This document shows, piece by piece, positions 1 through 8,792 of a stretch of DNA of 64,000 bases. Under the pieces are notes generated by a model. That model ran no database searches and had not been told where the DNA came from. It was given only the letters and a program-made list of their open reading frames with translations. The DNA lies in contig CAVSPU010000001.1 in NCBI GenBank assembly GCA_963729815.1, forward strand, positions 62,001-126,000, read 5' to 3'. The position numbers were made by a program, and so were the translations under genes. The DNA is from DAHUXN01 sp963729815 (GTDB lineage Bacteria > Acidobacteriota > Terriglobia > Acidiferrales > UBA7541). The first letter of the stretch is position 1; every line of letters begins with the position of its first letter.

Positions 1-351
1 ATTGAATTGCTGGCCCGGCGCAGCAGTCGGGCAGACTGCGCCATCGACGGCGGAAAAGAGCGGATCCTTGCCGTTAGTCGCCTCATAGACCAACTGTGCC
101 CGCAGCGCGCTCAAGCCCATCGCATTCGAAACAACGTGGCAAGTACTGCATGTCCGGCCATTCGTCCCCAGGCTCTGGAAAAATGGTCCCGATGTGTTAA
201 ATGAGCTTGTCGAACTGTACGTTGACACCGCGCCGCTCGAATCGAGGAACGGAAACAGATTTGGTATCGTCAACGCCGCCGCTGTCAGTGCCATCACGCA
301 AAACGCTACTGGCATTACAAGCCAGCGCTTCGTCATCCTCTGGGCTTTCAT
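1..351 (-). CDS. Secreted c-type cytochrome-like protein (N-terminal part, runs off window)
   Basis: Translating the minus strand from ATG at 351 gives 117 codons without a stop up to the window edge, so the C-terminus is missing. The start is preceded by a GGAG-type ribosome binding site (GGCGGAGAAGAAACT-ATG). The protein begins with a basic stretch and a hydrophobic segment (about residues 9-30) that looks like a signal peptide or anchor. A single haem-attachment motif CSTCH follows near residue 68, after a Gly/Phe/Ser-rich stretch. This arrangement resembles secreted di-haem peroxidase/cytochrome c proteins of Acidobacteria, but the visible part is too short to assign a family. It is transcribed divergently from the winged-helix gene at 587. 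Seen: signal-like segment and CXXCH. Inferred: periplasmic electron transfer. Confidence 0.65.
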   Translation of the reverse strand, partial: MKAQRMTKRWLVMPVAFCVMALTAAALTIPNLFPFLDSSGAVSTYSSTSSFNTSGPFFQSLGTNGRTCSTCHVVSNAMGLSALRAQLVYEATNGKDPLFSAVDGAVCPTAAPGQQFN

Positions 352-586
352 AGTTTCTTCTCCGCCTTCCTTCTTCAGGTCCTTCCGCGAGACCTTGGAC
401 CTCACACAGGTTGCCCGAAGCTACTGAGACCTCAGTTTTCACGCAATGGAATGCAGATGATTTCTCAGTGAAAAAGATGTGACCGTCTAACATACTGATG
501 GCGCAGCTATTACACTTTGTCTTGCCCTTTGAATTTCCAGCGGCTACAATCAAGCCCAGAGTTTTTCTTCAAGTTGACTTTAGCCT

Positions 587-2509
587 ATGCCCGAAGATCG
601 GCGCGAGCCCTTGTTACGCTTTGGCGATTTCACTGTAGATACTCGCGCGCGGGTCCTTTACAAACTCGGCGTCCGTCTCAAACTTCACCGCCAGGCCTTT
701 GAGGTTCTTCACCTTCTGATCGGGCGTCCCGGAGACGTGATCACCCGCGAGGAAGTGCAGGCGAAACTCTGGTCTCAGGATACCTTTGTCGATTTTGAAA
801 ACAGCTTGAACTCCGTCGTCAAGAAACTCCGCCAGACGTTGGGAGATTCCGCAACCGATCCTCGATTCATCGAAACCGTCCCGCGAATCGGCTATCGATT
901 CATAGCGCAGGTTCAAGTCCAGACTCCTTCTCCTACCCCGCCCGTTCCTGCGAAAGTTTCGCTGGAAACAGGCCCAGCCTCCTGGAGTTTCCCGCATTTT
1001 TTGGCCCGCAGGAAATGGTGGGTTGGCATTGCAGGCTGCGCTGCGCTGCTTGCCTTCGCAGCAATCCGCTTTCCCCACTTTCGCCACCACGTCGATGTGG
1101 TTCCCGTCGAAAGAAGGACCATGCTCGCCGTGCTTCCCTTCGAGAATCTCACCGGCGATGTCAAACAGGAGTACTTGAGCGACGGCCTCACCGAAGAGCT
1201 TATCGCTCAACTGGAACAGGCTGCTCCCCAGCAGTTTGGTGTCATCGCCCCCTCCTCCGTGATGGAATACAAAAGCTCGCCGGGAGATTTGGATGAAATC
1301 GCTCGCCGCCTCGGTGTCGAATACATTCTCGAGGGCGGACTTCGCCGCGATTCGCAGCGCGTGCGAATCACCACGCAACTGATTCGTATGCAGGACCGTA
1401 AAATCGTATGGGCCCGCCAGTACGATCGTGAGCTGAAGAACCTCTTGGCGGTGCAGAGCGAAATTGCCCAGGAAATCGCGGACGAGATTCAAATCACTCT
1501 CGGTCACAGCAGCATCCCCGTCCCTGCCGCACAATCTGCTGCTGCTCCTGTTCCCTACGACGCCTACGACCTCTATTTGAGAGGCCGCTATCTTCTCAAT
1601 ACGAGAAACACTCTGTCGTTCCCGTTGGCCGCGAATTACTTTCAGCAAGCCATCGCCAAAGATCCCAACTATGCCCGAGCTTACGCCGCTCTCGCTGACT
1701 CCTATGCTCTGACGAGTAGCTACTATTTATCTTCGCCGGAAGAGATCATCCCAAAGGCTCGCGCGGCAGCCCTGAAAGCGCTTCAGCTCGACAACAGCCT
1801 CGCTGAGGCGCACACCGCACTCGCCTTGATCACTGAGAATTACGATTGGGATTGGCAAACGGCAGAGAAGGAATTCCGCTTGGCCATTCAGTTGGATCCC
1901 AATTATCCGACTGCCCATCAATGGTACGCAGAATACCTCGCGTGGCAGGGACGATTTGACGAAGCATTTGCGGAGAGCGAACGCGCGCGCCAGCTCGACC
2001 CATTGTCGCTAATCATCGCCACCGATCACGCCGCTATTTTGTACTACTCTCGTCAGTACGGTCGCGCCATCGAAGAGCTTCGCACGGTACTTGAAATCGA
2101 GCCTGATTTCTCGCGGGCGCGTAGCATCTTAGTATTCTCCTACGCCCACGCGGGCCAATCGGAAGAAGCCCTGAACGACCTCCAGAAATGGCGCCGCATA
2201 GACAGTTCCCCGGGAATCTGGGCACTTCAAGCCTATGTATACGGCCTCTCGGGAAAGCTCGTCCAAGCTAGGGATTCACTGGCTAAATTCGAGCGGGCAA
2301 GCCCTGCGCCCCAAGACAGTTTAACGTGGGCTTCTCTCATAGCGTATTCGGGCGCCGGCCAAAAGGACCAGATCTTCGCTTGCTTGCAAAAAGCTTTCCT
2401 TGAACGATCGAACACTCTTACTGGCCTAAAAGTCGACCCCATGTACGACCCTCTCCGTAGCGATCCGCGCTTTCAAGATTTGCTCCGCCGTGTAGGTTTG
2501 CCACAGTAA
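587..2509 (+). CDS. Winged-helix DNA-binding / TM / TPR regulator (CadC-like)
   Basis: A 640-residue protein with an OmpR/CadC-type winged helix at about residues 10-108, ending in the typical motif ETVPRIGYRF. One transmembrane helix follows at about 144-161. A TolB/adenylate-cyclase-associated segment starts with AVLPFENLTGD (about 180-210), and TPR-like helical repeats occupy about 330-630. This architecture is common in Acidobacteria and fits a membrane-anchored transcription factor whose periplasmic or TPR part senses or binds a partner. The target is unknown. It is separated from the cytochrome-like gene by a 235-bp divergent region and followed by the unrelated BON gene, so it appears monocistronic. 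The winged helix and TPRs are clear; the regulatory role is inferred from the architecture. Confidence 0.85.
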   Translation: MPEDRREPLLRFGDFTVDTRARVLYKLGVRLKLHRQAFEVLHLLIGRPGDVITREEVQAKLWSQDTFVDFENSLNSVVKKLRQTLGDSATDPRFIETVPRIGYRFIAQVQVQTPSPTPPVPAKVSLETGPASWSFPHFLARRKWWVGIAGCAALLAFAAIRFPHFRHHVDVVPVERRTMLAVLPFENLTGDVKQEYLSDGLTEELIAQLEQAAPQQFGVIAPSSVMEYKSSPGDLDEIARRLGVEYILEGGLRRDSQRVRITTQLIRMQDRKIVWARQYDRELKNLLAVQSEIAQEIADEIQITLGHSSIPVPAAQSAAAPVPYDAYDLYLRGRYLLNTRNTLSFPLAANYFQQAIAKDPNYARAYAALADSYALTSSYYLSSPEEIIPKARAAALKALQLDNSLAEAHTALALITENYDWDWQTAEKEFRLAIQLDPNYPTAHQWYAEYLAWQGRFDEAFAESERARQLDPLSLIIATDHAAILYYSRQYGRAIEELRTVLEIEPDFSRARSILVFSYAHAGQSEEALNDLQKWRRIDSSPGIWALQAYVYGLSGKLVQARDSLAKFERASPAPQDSLTWASLIAYSGAGQKDQIFACLQKAFLERSNTLTGLKVDPMYDPLRSDPRFQDLLRRVGLPQ

Positions 2510-2568
2510 TTTTGCTCCTCGCCCTCGGCTTCGCTTAGCAAAAGTCGCCTTGAGAACGGATCGTTGTC

Positions 2569-2580
2569 ATGCAACTCACA
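2569..2580. repeat. ATGCAACTCACA motif, one of three in the window
   Basis: The 12-mer ATGCAACTCACA lies between the TPR regulator and the BON gene. It occurs again exactly at 12096-12107, and with one change (ATGCAACTTACA) at 11868-11879. All three are intergenic. It may be a regulator binding site or a remnant of a dispersed repeat; no function can be assigned. Confidence 0.4.
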
Positions 2581-2689
2581 GATAATACATCACATAGATA
2601 AGCTTCCCCGCAACAGACATTCGCATCTAAGTTGAAGGGGAACGATAAAGAGTCCAGCAGATGCCTTGGCAAAGATTAGGAGAAAAGCC

Positions 2690-3274
2690 ATGAAGCACAA
2701 AAATTCTTGGACCAACTGGGCCGGCATGACTGTGCTGGGTTTGGGATTGCTGGGTATGTTGATTCTGGGGCCTGCGACGGTGAGCGCGGCGGCAAAGACA
2801 AGCACCGCTTCCCCGCAAGCCGATTCGAAATATGAAGCGGGGCTGGTGAAGCAAGTGCATCACGCGCTGGCGATGTTGCCGTGGTACGGCGTGTTCGACG
2901 ATCTGGCCTACTCGGTGAACGGCACGCAGGTAACGCTGACGGGAGACGTCGTCAATCCCGCCACGAAGGATGCCGCCGTCGCTTCGGTGAAACACATCGA
3001 AGGGGTAACGAGCGTGGTCGACCAGATCAATGTGCTGCCGCCTTCGTCGATGGACTCTCAAATTCGCCGCGCGGAATACCGCGCGATTTTCTCTTATGCG
3101 GGTCTCAACCGTTACGCCATGGGCGTGAATCCGTCGATCCATATCATCGTGGACAACGGCCACGTGACGCTCATCGGCTATGTGGACAATCAAGCGGACG
3201 CCAAACTTGCCTACATGCGCGCCAGTTCCGTCCCCGGCGTTTTCTCGGTAACGAATAAGCTCCAGGTCGGGTAA
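2690..3274 (+). CDS. Secreted protein with two BON domains
   Basis: The ATG at 2690 is chosen over an upstream TTG at 2666 because AGGAGA sits about 7 bases before it and the signal peptide then starts with MKHKN. The 194-residue protein has a signal peptide to about residue 34 (hydrophobic core TVLGLGLLGMLIL) and then two BON domains (about 42-112 and 114-194), each with the beta pattern 'VTLTGDVV' / 'VTLIGYVD'. BON domains in OsmY-type proteins bind membranes or phospholipids in the periplasm and often accompany envelope stress. There is no operon partner. The domain call is secure; the periplasmic stress role is inferred from the family. Confidence 0.85.
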   Translation: MKHKNSWTNWAGMTVLGLGLLGMLILGPATVSAAAKTSTASPQADSKYEAGLVKQVHHALAMLPWYGVFDDLAYSVNGTQVTLTGDVVNPATKDAAVASVKHIEGVTSVVDQINVLPPSSMDSQIRRAEYRAIFSYAGLNRYAMGVNPSIHIIVDNGHVTLIGYVDNQADAKLAYMRASSVPGVFSVTNKLQVG

Positions 3275-3304
3275 GTTTTCCGCGTTACGAATCTGCGATG
3301 TGAA

Positions 3305-3454
3305 TCGCGCCGTCTCGCTTTTTGTAGCTTACGTCCCGCCGGCATCCTTTGCCGGCTGACGTGAGGTTTTTCGCTTCCCTCGCCACTGCCCTTCGGTAGC
3401 GGGTCAGTTCGAATTTTCTGGATCGTGCCACAAAGAGTCAAAATTCAACCTGAC
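3305..3454. repeat. 150-bp direct repeat, copy A
   Basis: This segment recurs at 3522-3669 with only scattered differences. It ends in an inverted repeat: GGGTCAGTTCGAATTTT (3401-3417) and AAAATTCAACCTGACG (from 3440). It lies in the gap after the BON gene. The imperfect terminal hairpin suggests a small non-autonomous or REP-like element. No coding potential is evident. Confidence 0.75.
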
Positions 3455-3521
3455 GCCCGCCGCACGGGTTCGCAGGGGCGCTGCTTGTATACCCTGACGA
3501 AGGAAGGGCTGCGCCCCCCAG

Positions 3522-3669
3522 TCGCGCCGCCTCGCTTCCTGTAGCTCACGTCCCGCCGGCTTCCTTGCGGCTGACGTGAGGTTTTTCGCTTCCCTCGCCA
3601 CTGCCCTTCGGTAGCGGGTCAGTTTGAATTTTCTTGATCGCGACACAAGGAGTCAAAATTCAACCTGAC
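3522..3669. repeat. 150-bp direct repeat, copy B with 17-bp terminal inverted repeat
   Basis: Second copy of the element at 3305. Its 3' part carries an almost perfect inverted repeat: GGGTCAGTTTGAATTTT at 3616-3632 and AAAATTCAACCTGACCC at 3655-3671, one mismatch, 22-base loop. The copies are separated by about 67 bp of unrelated sequence. The pair accounts for most of the 454-bp gap between the BON gene and the next CDS. Confidence 0.75.
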
Positions 3670-3728
3670 CCACTACGCAGAATTCTGTCAGCGCATTTCT
3701 CCGCGCGATTTTGTGGCATGATGCGGGC

Positions 3729-4505
3729 ATGAAATATCCCGCGAAATGCGCGCCGTGGCTTCCAAACTTTTTCGCTCTCCTCCTCGCGTATTCCGCAATC
3801 CTGATCTTCGCGCGAACCGCCGCGGCCCAGACGAGCGTCGTGATCGTGCGCACGCCGGAGCAAATCTGGATTGGCGCCGACAGCAAAGTTTCCGGCGGCG
3901 GAGCTCGTCCAACCGAATGCAAGACGCGCCAGGTCAGCGACGTGTTCGTGACCACCGCGATTCTTGGCCAGTACGCGCCCACGGGCTTCGACGTTCACAA
4001 ACTCGCCTCCGACGCTTTCCGCAAGCCGGGCAGCATTCTCGATCGCGCGAAAATTTTCGAGAGAGACGCGGAGCCGGAAGCGCGCGCGGCGGTGCAATAC
4101 ATTCGCGCGTCCGATCCGGAATACTTCAAAATCGTGAGCAAGGACGCGCTCGAGTTGGCCGTGGCGGGCGTCGAAAATGGCGACCTCGTGCTGGATACCA
4201 TCGTCTTCCACACGGTGCTCCAGGGCGGCCAGACCGAGCTTTCTTCGGAGATTTGGCAATGCCCCGGCGACTGCACGGGCGATTCGGTGCGAATATATCT
4301 GGGCGAGCACGACGCGATCGAAGATTTGTACCGCACCACGCCCACGATTTTCGACGCGCCGCCGGAAAAACTGGTGCCGTCGCTGGTGCAAATCGAAATC
4401 CTCGACAAGCCCAACACGGTCGGCCCGCCGATTTCGCTTTTGTCGCTGACGAAAGACGGCGCGGCGTGGCTCCAACAAGGCGTCTGCGACCCGATCAAGA
4501 AGTAG
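3729..4505 (+). CDS. Secreted protein with proteasome/Ntn-hydrolase-like N-terminus
   Basis: The ATG at 3729 is preferred to TTG at 3711 because it begins a normal signal peptide (MKYPAK then a hydrophobic core, ending ...RTAAAQ near residue 34). The mature protein starts TSVVIVRTPEQIWIGADSK. Taking Thr35 as residue 1, the Asp of GADSK falls at 17, as in proteasome beta subunits and HslV (Thr1, Asp17). The order of strand, turn and GADS is also the same, and a Lys/Arg pair (K65, R67) lies near the position of Lys33. The rest (258 residues in all) has no motif I recognise and includes a CPGDC pair. Seen: signal peptide and Thr/Asp spacing. Inferred: Ntn-hydrolase fold. A peptidase activity is only a possibility. 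Confidence 0.55.
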   Translation: MKYPAKCAPWLPNFFALLLAYSAILIFARTAAAQTSVVIVRTPEQIWIGADSKVSGGGARPTECKTRQVSDVFVTTAILGQYAPTGFDVHKLASDAFRKPGSILDRAKIFERDAEPEARAAVQYIRASDPEYFKIVSKDALELAVAGVENGDLVLDTIVFHTVLQGGQTELSSEIWQCPGDCTGDSVRIYLGEHDAIEDLYRTTPTIFDAPPEKLVPSLVQIEILDKPNTVGPPISLLSLTKDGAAWLQQGVCDPIKK

Positions 4506-4615
4506 CCGCGCCACACAGGACACACCAAATCGCCAGCAGAAATGGCCGTTCCGCATTGGTATGGAACTGCCGCCGGACAATTTCAGGTATAATTGGAAGT
4601 AAGTACAAAGGCGTT

Positions 4616-5830
4616 ATGTTTCATTATGGCTATTACGTAAAGCTCGCAGACGGGCGGTTTAAGCTTTCTGGGAATGATTGGGGCCAGACTCTGGACTCCT
4701 ATAAAGTGGGCGATGGCTTGGGCGTTCGAGGCGAAGTAGAGGGCATCGTAGTGGGCGTTGTTAAAGGGGAGGAAGCCCGACGTAAGTGCTTCGATGTTGT
4801 GATACTTCTCGAACAACGATCCGTAAGGACAGGTCAGGTAGTGGCGCCCCACGAGCCAAGGCTAACGACTCGACCTCAAATCCAAGCAGATTTCCAAGGG
4901 CATAAATTCCGAGCCGTTGGCAAGAACGTCCATTTGAGGCCTGCAAACGAATCCTTTCACGACTTTCAGGTTCACCACCTACTTTGGCAATTCGGAAAAG
5001 ATTGGTTTGATAGCGAAATGGCGAAGCCGCCGGACGAGCGGCACGTGATTCTACAATGGCGCCACGAACGTATCGAGCAATTTCGCAAACACCAGAAACC
5101 GGGACAAGATCCCAACCTACCCGTCACAGCCCCCGCTACAGGAGGAGGAAGAGCATTGCAAGTGCTTGCGGATGATATCTATCAGCTCGCACACGCGCTC
5201 GACACGCCTAAGAAGGTGATTTCTCGTCTCAAGAACAATCATGAATTTCAGGGAGCGCGTTACGAGGTGTTGGTTGCGAGTCTCATTGCGCGTTGCGGAT
5301 TCTCGATTCAATTTATTGACGATACTTCAAAAAGGAACCCCGAGTTCCTTGCAACTAGGCAGGGAGAGCGCATCGCTGTGGAAGCCAAGAGCCGCCATCG
5401 GTCCGGAATTCTGCATGAGCGTGGAGCATATCGGGAAGACGCGCCTGCGGAAATCAAGCGGCTATACGAGACGGCGCTTGGGCAGAATCCTGGCGGACTT
5501 CCTTTCCTCGTTTTTGTCGATGTCAATCTGCCGCTTTCTCCGGAAATCCCCATTATGGAGAAGGAATGGGTAAAAGAGGCAATGCAGGCCTTTGAATACA
5601 GAAGGGGAGAAGAAAGAGAAGATCCGGACACCGCGCTCATCCTAACCAACTTTGGGTGGCATTTCTCTCGCGAGTCGCTCGCCCTCCCGGGAGAGTATAT
5701 TGCTGTTTTGGCGGCGAACCCGGGGTACCCGATTAGGGCCGAGACTTGGCAATTGATAGATCGAGCCTTGCAAGAGTATGGCCTCGTGGCTGATGAAGAA
5801 GAGTGTGAGCGACGTGCGCGAGGTGATTAG
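4616..5830 (+). CDS. PD-(D/E)XK nuclease-like protein
   Basis: The reading frame is open much further upstream, but that part shadows the preceding gene; ATG at 4616 gives 404 residues. The N-terminal half is unrecognised. At about residues 230-290 there is a restriction-endonuclease-like core: YEVLVASLIARCGFSIQFI, then NPEF, then IAVEAKSR. This matches the usual helix, acidic residue and E-x-K of Mrr/PD-(D/E)XK nucleases, with Glu instead of Asp at the first acidic position. No methyltransferase or other restriction gene is adjacent, so it is an orphan. It could be a defence, repair or house-keeping nuclease. It ends 257 bp before the 16S gene. Confidence 0.55.
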   Translation: MFHYGYYVKLADGRFKLSGNDWGQTLDSYKVGDGLGVRGEVEGIVVGVVKGEEARRKCFDVVILLEQRSVRTGQVVAPHEPRLTTRPQIQADFQGHKFRAVGKNVHLRPANESFHDFQVHHLLWQFGKDWFDSEMAKPPDERHVILQWRHERIEQFRKHQKPGQDPNLPVTAPATGGGRALQVLADDIYQLAHALDTPKKVISRLKNNHEFQGARYEVLVASLIARCGFSIQFIDDTSKRNPEFLATRQGERIAVEAKSRHRSGILHERGAYREDAPAEIKRLYETALGQNPGGLPFLVFVDVNLPLSPEIPIMEKEWVKEAMQAFEYRRGEEREDPDTALILTNFGWHFSRESLALPGEYIAVLAANPGYPIRAETWQLIDRALQEYGLVADEEECERRARGD

Positions 5831-5841
5831 ATTCAAAGTGA

Positions 5842-5870
5842 TTGACAGGGGGAGGGTGAATCTGTAGTAT
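5842..5870 (+). promoter_or_regulatory. Probable rRNA promoter (TTGACA-17-TAGTAT)
   Basis: A perfect -35 hexamer TTGACA (5842-5847) and TAGTAT (5865-5870) are separated by 17 bases, about 220 bp upstream of the mature 16S 5' end. The boxA downstream supports this as the rRNA promoter. Confidence 0.65.
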
Positions 5871-5955
5871 TGGGGTTTGTCTGTACACCTTCCTGCTGGA
5901 CAGGAAGTCCTCGCTTCACAGGATCCGCTCTTTGGGGCGTTTCAGTTGGCGAGCC

Positions 5956-5967
5956 TGCTCTTTGACA
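5956..5967 (+). promoter_or_regulatory. rRNA leader boxA antitermination site
   Basis: TGCTCTTTGACA differs at one base from the E. coli boxA TGCTCTTTAACA. It lies in the transcribed leader about 120 bases before the 16S gene, the expected place for NusB/NusE (S10) binding. This suggests that the gene is transcribed under rRNA antitermination. Confidence 0.7.
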
Positions 5968-6087
5968 ATCGGACGAAACATGCCAGAACCCGTTTGGTTC
6001 AATTGAGAACCGAGCGATTTAACAGTTCGCTTCCGGTTTTTTTCGGCGAATGAAAATTCTCCGCGACGAAACCGAGGAGCACCAGAT

Positions 6088-7621
<1,534 letters not shown>

Positions 7622-7770
7622 CTAAAGAAAACGGCAGTACGGCCTGTTAGGTACAGCAGGCGATTAGGCTGCCCAGCTCGCTGTGGTTTCCTTTCTAACG
7701 AATGGGAGCTGCTTCGAGTGATGCTGATTCCCGCGACACCCGTGGGAAATCAGGCGACTCGGTGAAATTT

Positions 7771-7815
7771 CCGCCTAGCGAAAATTTCATCCTGAGGCGT
7801 TTTGCCGAAGGGTCT
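7771..7815. repeat. 45-bp imperfect repeat downstream of 16S, copy 1
   Basis: This segment (TAGCG...CCTGAGGCG...GCCGAAGGGTC) recurs at 7861-7907. The core CCTGAG-n-CGAAGGGTC appears a third time at 8686-8707. It occupies the region where a 16S-23S spacer would normally continue. Confidence 0.6.
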
Positions 7816-7860
7816 CTCAATGACCCCGACGGGTTCTGGGATTGTTCGTCCGATGAATTC

Positions 7861-7907
7861 TCGCGCTAGCGAGGATTCACCCTGAGGCGCTTTTTGCCGA
7901 AGGGTCG
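7861..7907. repeat. 45-bp imperfect repeat downstream of 16S, copy 2
   Basis: Second copy of the 7771 element, with CCCTGAGGCGCTTTTTGCCG followed by AAGGGTC. CCCT and AGGG can pair to form a weak hairpin. It lies directly before the rRNA terminator. Confidence 0.6.
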
Positions 7908-7933
7908 TCAAAGACTTCGCAGACAAGCGAAAA

Positions 7934-7968
7934 CCCGTCCCATGCAAATGGGGCGGGCTTTTTGTTTT
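7934..7968 (+). terminator. Rho-independent terminator of the 16S transcript
   Basis: CCCGTCCCAT and ATGGGGCGGG form a 10-bp stem with one G-T pair, followed by a T-rich run (CTTTTTGTTTT). It would end the 16S transcript about 310 bases after the gene, before any 23S sequence. The 7622-8066 gap holds this terminator, the two repeats and no tRNA. Confidence 0.8.
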
Positions 7969-8066
7969 GCGTGTTCTTCCTTTTGCGCTAGACTCTCGCC
8001 CACTCGAATCCCATCCGGCCAGCAATCCGCAATCTGCGCCCGTTCGGCGGGCAGGAGGCACAACGC

Positions 8067-8480
8067 ATGCTGCGCAGCATCCTTTCCGTGCTCGGAGGGC
8101 TCATCATCATGACGGCCGCTTCGTTCGCCATCGAATTCGTGGTGGACGCGATTCTCCTGCGCGCCTTTCCCGGCTCGTTTGCCGACGAAGCCGCGCTCAT
8201 GCACAGCACCGGCGTGATGATTTTCACCATGGCGTACACGCTGGCGTGCATGGTTCTGGGCGGCTACCTTGCGGCCACGTTCGCTGGGCGCGTGTTCGTC
8301 GCTCACGCCATCGCGCTGGCCGTCGTGCAGGAAATTCTCACGGTCATCGCCATCGTTTACAAAGTCGCGCCCGCTCCGGCGTGGGCTTGGGCGCTCAACC
8401 TGATTCTCGTCCCGATTTGCATCATCCTCGGGGGCTCCTGGCGCGCCGCGAAGCAAACGCAGCGCCTGGCGCCATCCTGA
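8067..8480 (+). CDS. Small four-helix membrane protein
   Basis: A 137-residue, strongly hydrophobic protein with about four transmembrane helices (roughly residues 4-26, 47-70, 78-98, 103-124) and short polar loops. I do not recognise the family. The ATG at 8067 is preceded by GGCAGGAGGCACAACGC, a good ribosome binding site. It is a single gene between two terminators. Confidence 0.7.
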   Translation: MLRSILSVLGGLIIMTAASFAIEFVVDAILLRAFPGSFADEAALMHSTGVMIFTMAYTLACMVLGGYLAATFAGRVFVAHAIALAVVQEILTVIAIVYKVAPAPAWAWALNLILVPICIILGGSWRAAKQTQRLAPS

Positions 8481-8519
8481 AGGACTTCGCCAAGACTCCC
8501 AAAGAGCGTACAGACAACC

Positions 8520-8560
8520 AAAAGCCCGGATCGGTAATTCTGTGCGGGCTTTTTGTTTTT
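8520..8560 (+). terminator. Rho-independent terminator after the membrane-protein gene
   Basis: AAAAGCCCG and CGGGCTTTTT form a stem around a 15-base loop, continuing into TTTTTGTTTTT. It lies 40 bp after the stop codon at 8480. Confidence 0.8.
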
Positions 8561-8792
8561 GCCTTCATTCTTGTGTTGCCATTCCGAACTCAGCCCGCCG
8601 CATTTGCGGGATGGCGGTGAGGCCTGCCTGCCGAGGCAGGGAGCTGCTGTTGATCTTTCTCGTCACTCGCCACTCGTTTAGCCTGCCCTGAGCAGTAGCG
8701 AAGGGTCACTGCCTTTAAAAGCTTACAGACGTTGTGAGGAAATGTCCGGTAAGCCCTGCCGGTTCAGACGGTCGGCTTGAAGGCCGAGCGGG
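8561..8792. other. Convergent intergenic region with hairpins
   Basis: The region between the membrane-protein terminator and the 3' end of the kinase gene contains the hairpin CCTGCC-TGCCGA-GGCAGG (8623-8640). It also holds the third CCCTGAG-n-CGAAGGGTC motif (8686-8707). No gene is visible. Confidence 0.5.

Noticed and set aside
3746..4615. Long open frame upstream of the nuclease-like gene
   Set aside because: It is the +1 shadow of the secreted Ntn-like CDS (Arg-rich, no family pattern). The nuclease gene is started at ATG 4616.
7622..8066. 16S-23S spacer with tRNA-Ile/Ala
   Set aside because: Read through on both strands; no CCA-type acceptor stem, anticodon loop or 23S start was found.
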